DNA of 64,000 bases from Nemertoderma westbladi (lineage: Eukaryota; Xenacoelomorpha; Nemertodermatida; Nemertodermatidae): the NCBI GenBank assembly GCA_032718475.1, contig JAUCBJ010001123.1:1-64000 (forward strand), given 5' to 3'. The translations under genes were made by a program, and so were the position numbers. Below the pieces are notes generated by a model that did no database searches, was not told the DNA's origin, and worked only from the letters and a program-made list of their open reading frames with translations. Positions 1 to 8,546 of the stretch are shown one piece after another; the stretch's first letter is position 1, and each line of letters begins with the position of its first letter.

Positions 1-19
1 TAACAGTAGCGTAATTCGC

Positions 20-311
20 AAATAAATCTGTTAAACTTTTTGACCATCTGTAATTCTAGTCGATTAAGATATCGTGGCACCCACCGATATACTTGAAAGA
101 CAAATTCTAGAATCAGTGGTTAACGTCCCCAGACAAGTTCTGGAATAAATCGGTGCCCATCCTAAATATTAATTTAATATTTATTAAAATCTGTAAAATT
201 CAGATCCGTTAACAATTCTAGTCGATTAAGATATCGTAGCCCTTACCGATACTCTTAAAAGACAAATTTCATAGAATTAAGGATCCTATGTCCCCAGACC
301 TGCTCTGGAAT
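20..311. repeat. Imperfect duplicated block, two copies about 162 bp apart
   Basis: Two copies of a block of about 100-125 bp lie at roughly 20-146 and 186-311. Both contain AATTCTAGTCGATTAAGATA, then a short inverted pair (TATCG...CGATA), then CCAGA-N5-TCTGG. In the second hairpin the stem is identical in both copies while the 5-nt loop differs (CAAGT against CCTGC). The block lies upstream of the element A third ORF, so it is probably internal, non-coding retrotransposon sequence. Confidence 0.6.
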
Positions 312-1128
312 CAAATTGTGTCAATTTTAACATCAAATAGTAAAATTCACGGGAATAAATTTAAATTCATATTCGAATGAATTTCATAAATTGTCATTTT
401 GTGCAATTTATAACATTCCCAAAATTCCAGTAATTAATAGATCATGGGAGCGGAGATTCATATTGAGTGTACTAGAGTGCGAGAATCTCCAATATATAGT
501 CAATAACCGATAAATTTTATAAAATCATGCATAAAGAGGATATTGACAATTAAAGAATTACTATTAAATAACATCCCAGATCTGTATGCATGAGAATTAC
601 CCTAATTCTACCGCTAGTTTTCCATAATGTCACCATGGCAACACCCACGCTAGAATTAGAAGCAAGTTAAAGGAACAATAAAAGGCTTGCCCCATTGCGT
701 AGCATAAGAGTATATATAGCGCACTATTAGTATCCAAGGATACATAGTAATAACGTGACATTCTGGAAGACACTGACTAACGGACAAATGGCATGCATGT
801 GTGCAGTAAGCAATGATTGTATGGAATTTGTGCGTTTATAGGTGAATGTTACTACTAAAGTGTGTTTACAGTAGCTAATCGCAATTGTAAAATAGCCCTA
901 ACTCTACCGAGATAACCTCAAGTGGATTCAAGCCTTTGGGACGGACAGTGGTGGGACTTGTGCCGGTTATCGTTGTCGTGCTGTTGCTACATGTTGGCGT
1001 AAACACTGCGACAGCGGTACATCGGCGCTGAGAAACCCACTGTCCGGGGGCAAAAGCCTAGTAGGCAGCGACGCCCGCTTGCCTAAAATATTAACTTATA
1101 TTGATATTAATAAACTCAGATAGCAGAT
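312..1128 (+). other. Non-coding region upstream of the element A third ORF
   Basis: No ORF is supported here. Visible signals are an RFX-type X-box match GTCACCATGGCAAC at 629-642, an AATAAA at 677-682 and a TATATATA at 711-718. The TATA could serve transcription of the downstream ORF, but nothing else supports that. It shows no clear similarity to the LTR at 2656-3844, so it is not read as the 5' LTR. Confidence 0.35.
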
Positions 1129-2577
1129 ATGACGGAATTGATAGAAGATGACCTTGGTATTAGAGAGTGATATACTCTACCTTTACAAGCGTTTGTGGAT
1201 AGCTTGATACGCGGTGAAGCCGATCCGACTATTACGGAGGACGATGGTCGTTATATCGAACCGCCGATGTCCCAAGAGCAACTTACGCGTGAATTGGACT
1301 ATTGAAAATTAACCGCTCGCTATACGCATCGTAATGGTACGTATATGGACTTCTTAACTACCGGCCATCCTATCGATTTACATGATACGGACGATGTAGA
1401 CACCGAAAGGGAAATGGTTCTATTTAAATATCATACCCAGCGGCGTCGTAACGATAAACCGAGAATAGATCACGAAAATTCTATTCGTAACAGACTGGGA
1501 AGACGAACCAATATGTCTAGAATCTGAGGAGATTCAGCCTATCGCGCTCGGAACAGCGACAACGATTACATCCTAGAATGGTATCAAAGTCCACAGTGTC
1601 TCACTGCGTACGATTATCGCCATGCCAACTATGTTTCTCGGCAACGTTGTCGGTTATGCGCATCGAGAGACCATGTTACGCCCATGGACACAAACGTCCG
1701 CTGTTCCTATTTCCACGAACAACCGGCGATGGAAATTTATTGCGCGTATTGCAGATTTAATAATTTGCACATTTTTGCGGTTTGCCCTCAATTTATGACT
1801 CAATGTCACCATTGTCAACTAAAGGGACATGCCAGTTTCGATTGCCCTTTTAATCACGATTTGGAAAGCGTAGATGAAATGATCACACTACGTTACATCA
1901 GAGCTTGGGAAGCGAACACTGATTTATATTGTGATTCGCGCCATCGCTATTATCCCGGACGCGCTTACGAAGGAGTTTATGCGTTACATCCTTATCTATT
2001 CGCTTCGGTTGAACAGAAATCACGCATATCAAGTTACGAGCTACTGAAGCGCGTCGGAGAATGTATTTCAACCAAATTCGTACGCAAATTTCTCAGGAGT
2101 GTTAATCCTAGCGACCTTCATTCCTATAACTTAATCAATCATATCCGTCAGGATCCGGACTATGGAGAATTGTTTGTTAACTCACACCCTGAGTTACAGG
2201 AAGTATATCGACGGCCTTACGAATACCGAGCCCGCGAACGCGAGTTGGAAAGAACCATTAAACCAAGGAAGTTTCTAACTGCCTATGGTCCACCCACGGC
2301 CCTCGTTCAGACCACTCGTAAAGGACCCGTAAGAGCGGCTGTCTTGAAACGAGCTCTCAAAGCCGTTAGACCCCTCTCCCCGGACGTTGATGTCAATCAA
2401 CCCGGTACTTCGACCGGCGGATATACCGATCGCAATCCCATACCTTCTGATGCAATCATATTGCACCCTTCACCCAGGAGTTATAGCCCTCCTCGTAAAG
2501 TGGCTCGCCCCAAAGAGAAAAGGACTCTTGCTAGCTTTAAAAAACTGCGTAAACGCCGTCCGCGCAAGAAAGACTAA
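1129..2577 (+). pseudogene. Broken zinc-knuckle third ORF of BEL-like element A
   Basis: One reading frame runs from an ATG at 1129 to the stop at 2577, interrupted by three in-frame TGA codons (1168-1170, 1303-1305, 1525-1527); the last open part is 1528-2577. It encodes a degenerate first knuckle near 1648, then CX2CX5HX4C (CAYC...H...C) and CX2CX4HX4C (CHHC...H...C), joined by a short FMTQC-containing linker. A charged helical region and a very basic C-terminus (KKLRKRRPRKKD) follow. The same order, including the FM[AT]QC linker, occurs in element B at 26974-27153, so the two are homologous. It sits directly before a polypurine tract and LTR, the position env would occupy, but there is no signal peptide or membrane segment. 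The role is unknown; the knuckles and basic tail suggest nucleic-acid binding (inference). Confidence 0.65.
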
Positions 2578-2647
2578 CTGTTTAGAGTATTTTTATATTT
2601 TAGAAACTGTGATTTTGTATATTTTATAGACTTAAATCCCATTTTCT

Positions 2648-2655
2648 GGGAGCGG
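2648..2655 (+). promoter_or_regulatory. Polypurine tract of element A (GGGAGCGG)
   Basis: GGGAGCGG lies immediately before the TGT that opens the LTR at 2656. Element B has the matching GGAGCGG exactly before its own 3' LTR, which supports a role as plus-strand primer. Confidence 0.6.
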
Positions 2656-3844
2656 TGTAAAAGCTTTTGTGGGATAACTGATACGTTTGCCTTTGCTGGC
2701 CAGTTCCCCCCCAGTCGCTAGAATACTCTCAAAGGGATTTATAACTAAAATAGTGCAAGCTACCAGCTTATTGGCTGATGTGCTGTACGGAGATATCTGG
2801 GCTCAGTTTAATCGGCCAACTAGCTTAGAGAGGTTGCCTTAGCCTTGCTGTTCGTGTCGGCCAATAGAATTTGCGTAGGCGTTGATTTCGACCTATCCCA
2901 GCGCTACTGAACTGAATTTCCTATCTCTATGCTCATCCTCTGTGTTGAACGGGGCTTCGTGGAATAAGAGTTTTTGGTATACTCGTATAGTGGTAGTAGT
3001 CATATGATTTTATATGATTCTGTTGTTGTGTTCCCATTTTCGCCATAACACCGGCTTTTGGGAAGAACTCTAGTAAAACTGCTTAAATTATCGAAAGTAT
3101 AAACTGTTACCTAACTCACGAATCCTACCGAATCTTAACTCACTATTAATCATATTGTTTGTACTGTTATTTACCGTCAGTTATTAATTGTACCTATTTG
3201 TTGATGGAAATATTGCTCTTTGGATAATACGGATAAATCTCCCAAATTTCCCAATTTTCTTGATACACTACAGGTTAGAGAGACGGGCTATACATAACAA
3301 TTGCGATTTATATTAATGTGGTGTGTATTGAATCTAATGTTATTTAGCAGACCCTACATGAGTCAATTGCTACTCTCTTTATGTGTGATCAAATATACTG
3401 ACGGTCGGCAGAATAGTGTGCATGATTGTGATTGGTAACAAAGTATTTCCTAAAGAATACGCTTTATACTTTAATCATAAGCAGTATCGTTGCGTTTAGT
3501 ATAAGTCCTAGTTCTGTTTAAATAGATAGAGCGCCACGTCCTAAAGGAACTGTTAATATTTCCCGAAAGCCAATAATATCTGTCAGAAATTAATTATTAA
3601 CGATCTATCGAATAATACAGTAGGTATACACTGCAACCTTACACTGCAATAATAAAATTTAAGCATCCGAATTCAGCCTCCCGGGTGTAGATCCATCGGG
3701 TGAATGATCGCGCATGGGCTGACTTCGGCTAATGTTTTGCGTATTAGCATAAAATATTGTCGTATGCTAAAGGTGTTTTAATTAACTAAAAGACATATAA
3801 ATTTTGGCAGGTTAAACTGCTAAAGGTCTTCAAAAGCGCGAACA
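2656..3844 (+). mobile_element. 3' LTR of element A (TGT...ACA, about 1.19 kb)
   Basis: It begins TGTAAAAGC right after the polypurine tract and ends GCGCGAACA at 3844. The 3' end is fixed by a second copy at 7452-8005, which stops at the same GCGCGAACA and then diverges. An AATAAA is present at 3651-3656. The matching 5' LTR would lie outside the window, so target-site duplications cannot be tested. The 3' neighbour is a minisatellite that starts at the LTR end. Confidence 0.6.
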
Positions 3845-4373
3845 GTTGTCGGAGGTTGAAGGAGTGGGTGGGGCAGGGTTGTCGGAGTTTAAAGGAGTGA
3901 GTAGGGCAGGGTTGTCGGAGTTTAAAGAAGTGAGTGGGGCATGGTTGTCGGAGGTTGAAGGAGTGGGTTTTCCAGGGTTGTCGGAAGTTGAAGAAGTGGG
4001 TGGGGCAGGGTCATTGCTGTTTAATCGAGTGGGTGGGGCAGGGTTGTCGGAGTTTAAAGGAGTGAGTGGGGCATGGTTGTCGGAGGTTGAAGGAGTGGGT
4101 GGGGCATGGTTGTCGGAGGTTGAAGGAGTGGGTGGGGCATGGTTGTCGGAGGTTGAAGGAGTGGGTGGGGCTGTGTCATTGGAGTTTAAAGGAGTGAGTG
4201 AGGCAGGGTTTTCGGAGTGTAAAGGAGTGAGTGGGGCAGGGTTGTCGGAGTTTAAAGGAGTGAGTGGGGCAGGGTTGTCGGAGGTTGAAGGAGTGGGTGG
4301 GGCAGGGTCTTTGGAGGTTGAAGGAGTGGGTGGGGCGAGGTCGTTGGATGAGGGTAGGGTTTGGGGGCAAGGT
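3845..4373. repeat. 33-bp GT-rich minisatellite, about 16 units
   Basis: Imperfect units of 33 bp carry GGAGTGAGTGGGGCAGG and GTTGTCGGAG cores; unit types alternate (GTTTAAAGG against GGTTGAAGG). The strand bias is strong, G on plus and C on minus. Frames stay open because the unit is a multiple of three; nothing else suggests coding. Confidence 0.85.
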
Positions 4374-4914
4374 TAACTGCGTCTGTTGTTGTTATGCAAA
4401 CCATGCGTTCATGGCATGACTTATTTGATACTTCAGATTTAACTACCACCAATGTTCTTGATATTGTTAAGGAGTTTACATGGTGCAGCAACTATGCTGA
4501 ACTTGCAGATTGCATCAGTGAGCAATCGGCAGTGAGTAACTGTGACAAGGTCTGTGTTGATTCTCAAGAAGATTAAAACAATCTATGCGATTCTGATACT
4601 GATACGGAAAATGTTTCAGGTAAAGATGATATGGAGTATGTATTTCCAATTTGAATTTATTGAATTTGAATTTTTGAAAGTATGAATTTGAATTTGAGTC
4701 AGAATCAGCTTATACAAATTATAGCAAGAAAACGAAACGTAACGTTCTTAACCTTCACATTTTGTGCTGATTTAGGAGAGAATAAGCCTGCCGTAACGGA
4801 TTTTAAATTCACTCCATAATGATTTCCTTATGCCATTATTATTATCAAACTGTGTGGATTTTCCCAATAATAAAGTAGTACAAAGCTTTCGTAAGAATGC
4901 GAAAATAAAATCAT
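4374..4914. other. No supported gene
   Basis: A short open frame ends at 4576 and is followed by acidic codons, but there is no recognisable domain, splice pattern or homologue in the window. The rest is AT-rich. Confidence 0.4.
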
Positions 4915-4916
4915 TA

Positions 4917-5374
4917 GGCCCCCCTCACACGGAGCAACTTGTTTCTGCAACTTGTTTCCGAAACTTGTTTCTGTGTGTGAAGACTCCAGCAACAAGTTTC
5001 TGCAACTTGTTTCCGCAACTTATTTCTGTGTGTGAGGGAGTCCAGCAACAAGTTGCTGGAAGTTATATTCCCAGCAACTTTTTGAAAAACTTTTATTACA
5101 TTCCATTTTGATACTAGCTAATATTAGATAATTTGAGTGATGTGATATTATATACAAATGACTGGACATGTTAGCTATTTATTTGGAAATAATTGATATT
5201 TTCTTCAGCAACAAGTTTCTGTGTGTGAGGGGGTCCAGCAACAAGTTGCAGAAACAAGTTTCGGAAACAAGTTGCTGAAACAAGTTGCAGCAACAAGTTT
5301 CTGTGTGTGAGGGGGTCCAGCAACAAGTTTCAGAAACAAGTTGCAGAAACAAGTTGCTCCGTGTGAGGGGGGCC
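4917..5374. mobile_element. MITE with long terminal inverted repeats, TA target site
   Basis: The left end reads GGCCCCCCTCACACGGAG and the right end is its exact reverse complement; the inverted match runs on for about 35 bp through GCAACTTGTTTCTGCAA. TA flanks both sides (4915-4916 and 5375-5376), consistent with a 2-bp duplication. The interior is built from many CAACTTGTTTC / GAAACAAGTTG words with GTGTGTGAGG boundaries, so the element probably grew by internal duplication. It has no transposase. The TA site would fit a Tc1/mariner-type or ISL2EU-type mobiliser; which one cannot be decided. Confidence 0.85.
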
Positions 5375-5376
5375 TA

Positions 5377-5738
5377 AAGGAAAAGAAATTGAGATGCATT
5401 ACTGTTGCCAAAATAAATAATTATTTTCAAAAATAATTGTTGCTTTTTACTGTAGCCTGGGAGTGGCGAACTTATAGCATTAGAGGCGGGCAACAATGGT
5501 TAGTAGATAACCTCTCGTTTTGTCTGTAAGGGGCTTTTTGAGTCGAAACTACAAAGATGAAAGTCTAATATGATTGATATGTGGAAATAAAACGACAGTG
5601 GGTGTTGTTGAGCATCGAGCATAAATACAAACTAATTGATTTATCACGTTGATAAATACTAAAGTACTGTACAGCAAACCTCTGAGCATGAAAGTAACTA
5701 ATTTCTTACCCACCCTCAGCAAAAAGCTCGAATTAATG
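5377..5738. other. No gene seen
   Basis: AT-rich sequence with no supported ORF, RNA gene or repeat. Confidence 0.4.
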
Positions 5739-5938
5739 ATAAACTAATTAATGTCTGTTCGAGAACGGAATATACGGCTATAATACCTTCAGCAAATAAA
5801 TCATGTATAACTACTCCCTACTACTACTATAACTACTACGGCCTACGGCCTCAGTAGTTTAATTATGTAACAGATTAATTTGCTTCAGGTATTATATCCG
5901 TATATTCCGTTCTCGAACAGATAATAATTATAGTTTAT
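5739..5938. mobile_element. 200-bp inverted repeat, probable MITE
   Basis: The arms start ATAAACTA and contain CTGTTCGAGAACGGAATATA on each side, with about 60 bp of imperfect complementarity through a CTTCAG-containing stretch. The centre holds CTACTACTATAACTACTACG and CGGCCTACGGCC-type words. It is non-coding. A foldback MITE is the simplest reading; no clear target-site duplication is seen. Confidence 0.6.
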
Positions 5939-6107
5939 TTGGTATTGCTGAATGAAATCATAAAATAATGTGAAAAAATGGATATTTCAGGTTTAAACCA
6001 AGGCTATCGTAATATAAGGCTTGCTCACTACATTCTAGAATACCTCGATCAGCTGATATAAGAAGTCATACTTTTTGGTGTTTTATGATTGTTGTAGGCT
6101 AAAATAA

Positions 6108-6134
6108 CAATATTACGTTATTAACGTAATATTG
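6108..6134. repeat. Perfect 27-bp palindrome
   Basis: Arms CAATATTACGTTA and TAACGTAATATTG flank a single T. A further ACGTTAT word follows. It could be a cruciform or a protein site; its function is unknown. Confidence 0.7.
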
Positions 6135-7070
6135 CGTTATATACGTTATTAAGTTATGTTACACGAGCTATAGAATAGAATAAAATAGATATAGAATATC
6201 AAATTGAAGAAGAAAGTCAATGCATTACAGGGCTTTGTGTCACTTTTGTTTATTAGGCTTGCAATTCGCATAAATATCCCATTAAATACTACTAAATATT
6301 TCAGCAATCTTTGCCGTGTTTTAATTGAAAATGGAGCATCAAGGATAGATATTAGGATAGATGTAGATCGGAAAACTGATTATACTGGGCAAATTTCTTC
6401 AAATTCTTTGCAGCGGTATAGGGTAATGATAATTTGTAAATGATAAGCAGTTTCGTATTATAGTTACTGTATATACGATAGTAACTCAATATCATCCTCG
6501 ATAAATCCTCTTCAAACTTCTTCCAGTCTGCAACTTCGATTTAAAGTACCAGTTTGACCAAGTTCAGAGGTTATGCATGGATTTACACCACTGCGCTGCA
6601 TGTTGAAGCTTTTGCGGCAAAAATATGTCGATTTTGTGCAATACTGACAGTACTGACATACTGACAATACTCTAAAACTGACAGTATCTCAAGAGATTTG
6701 AAAGCACATAAAACTTTTTGAAAAAGAAACAAAAATAAAACAAAAGTTTTGGTATAGAGCTCTAGCGATGAAATCACCAGCCATTGGTCAGTATTTCCTT
6801 TGTCCCGTAGCCTCTATGTTATTTTCCCGGCCAATCGGCACAATTTTCAATTTGCCAATTCTTGAAGCCTTGTTTACATATGAATATGTCGCAGTGCGGC
6901 AAAAATAATTCTTTATGACTTCTGCCCAAGACCATCAGCGGCTGGAGTGCTATAGATTATAGTAAATTAACTCGACACTCTACACAATTCACTATCAGTA
7001 CTTGCCGCATTCTGCAATCTTTGCTGCAGTCTGCAATCATCTGACTGTTGATTAACTGCCGGCACTACGT
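6135..7070. other. No gene seen
   Basis: AT-rich sequence. GCGGCAAAAATA occurs at about 6612 and again at about 6897, and there are ACTGACAGTACTGACATACT-like tandem words near 6645-6700. No ORF is supported. Confidence 0.4.
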
Positions 7071-7382
7071 ATTTTATACTGTTTTATACTGTTTTATACT
7101 GTTTTATACTGTTTTATACTGTTTTATACTGTTTTATACTGTTTTATACTGTTTTATACTGTTTTATACTGTTTTATACTGTTTTATACTGTTTTATACT
7201 GTTTTATACTGTTTTATACTGTTTTATACTGTTTTATACTGTTTTATACTGTTTTATACTGTTTTATACTGTTTTATACTGTTTTATACTGTTTTATACT
7301 GTTTTATACTGTTTTATACTGTTTTGTACTGTTTTATACTGTTTTATACTGTTTTATACTGTTTTATACTGTTTTATACTGT
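7071..7382. repeat. 10-bp satellite (GTTTTATACT)n, 31 units
   Basis: Thirty-one almost perfect head-to-tail decamers, with one GTTTTGTACT variant at 7321-7330. A T4 tract recurs every 10 bp, close to the DNA helical repeat. The frame open across it follows from a stop-free 30-bp super-period and is not evidence of a gene. Confidence 0.95.
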
Positions 7383-7451
7383 TATTCATTATTGTGTGGT
7401 AACATATTCAATGGATGTTTATATTTGGAGAATACGTATGAATAATCGATA

Positions 7452-8005
7452 ATTTCCCCTAACTTTCTGTATTATTGAGGTAAGCAGAAGGGAACATTAG
7501 TAACAATTGCTTGGCCCAAATTACAGTGGTCTGTATGAACTTATGCTATTTCATAACCCCCAACGTACGTGAGCTAAATTTCTCCTTTTATATGAGTAAA
7601 ATTAGTACCAGTCGGCAAATTAACGTATTTCAGTATTATTGTCAGTAAATTGAGTGTTAGCGAATAATTACGCATTCCTAAAGAAAGTAAAACCGTGATG
7701 ACCTTTAACAACCGTTGTAATTAGTGTAAGTCATAGCTCTGTCTGATATTTAAAGCGCAGCATCTGAAAGGAACTGTTCATATTTCCCTGAAAATAAACA
7801 TAGTTTTTGGAGATTATGTAGTAGAGATCAATCGAATAATACAAATTAGCCAACCCCTCACTCTAGAATTCAGTCTCCCACACACGGCGGGTCATACGCC
7901 GCGCTAGAATGGCTTCTGCTGTGGTCATATTTTGTGCGGGCTGTCAGATATCATAAGACACATAAATTAGCAGGTTAAACTGTTAAAGGTCTAAAAGCGC
8001 GAACA
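7452..8005 (+). mobile_element. 5'-truncated LTR of the element A family
   Basis: It matches the last 600 bp or so of the LTR at 2656-3844: shared words include ACAATTGC, GTCGGCA, AAAGGAACTGTT, ATCGAATAATAC and the end AAAAGCGCGAACA. It is diverged by many substitutions and small indels. The 5' half of the LTR is missing, and the fragment begins just after the 10-bp satellite. Confidence 0.55.
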
Positions 8006-8196
8006 TTGCTATTGTTTTAGGTATTACAGGTGATAATTTATCTGTGAATAAAAGTTTTTTAAAAAGTTTGAAAAAGATCCAACGCGTCCGTAAATCTGCC
8101 GATCTTTAATAAAATCGTAACGATTTAATAATTCTTCGGTAAATAATTCCTCTGTAAATAAATATTCTGTAAATAATTCTTCTTAATAGTGATCCT
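8006..8196. other. AT-rich spacer
   Basis: It contains repeated CTGTAAATAATTCTTC-like words. No gene is seen. Confidence 0.4.
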
Positions 8197-8540
8197 GTGC
8201 ACGCTTTCAAGTGCATAAGAAACAATTTCCTTACTGAGGTTACCCAACAACTGAAGTTATTTATTATAGAAGACTCTTGTCAAATGCAGGTACCGACTGC
8301 CAAGTGGAGCGATTTAAGAAATCTGTTATATCTCGAGAGAAATTACATTGTGGAGTTATCTAACTTACAGAAAGATCACCAAACAATTTAGATAAACAAA
8401 ATGTCAAACTGACTCTTCAAGTGTTTTGTGATGAGAATGTATCAGCATTAACGACTAGCACAATTTCAACAGATTCATGGAAGGAGACTGCTTTATTCAT
8501 TCAATCTGTTGATATGTTCTGGAACATTATTAATATACAA
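8197..8540 (+). pseudogene. Remnant of a P-element/THAP9-like transposase
   Basis: The frame from 8197 to the TAG at 8389-8391, and a second frame from 8391 onward, together show the layout of the P-element transposase segment after the THAP region: a tryptophan-led helix (AKWSDLRNLLYLE), a VELSNLQKDH stretch, then VKLTLQVFCDENVSAL and TALFIQSVDMFWNIIN. In the family these correspond to a conserved W-helix, 'kMkVkLAaQ..S.SVA' and 'Fi...d.lFDilN' (recalled pattern, not a search). A one-base frame change at the TAG breaks the frame, and the sequence ends at the 39-bp satellite, so only a short fragment survives. THAP domain, catalytic core and terminal repeats are absent. Confidence 0.5.
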
Positions 8541-8546
8541 ACTTAT

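Noticed and set aside
312-1128. 5' LTR of element A
   Set aside because: No shared words with the LTR at 2656-3844 beyond AT-rich background, despite a TATA and an AATAAA.
4361-4576. Possible small host gene
   Set aside because: 71 codons, no recognisable domain, starts inside the minisatellite.
7048-7452. 134-codon frame across the 10-bp satellite
   Set aside because: It cycles through a 30-bp super-period without stops; no gene evidence.
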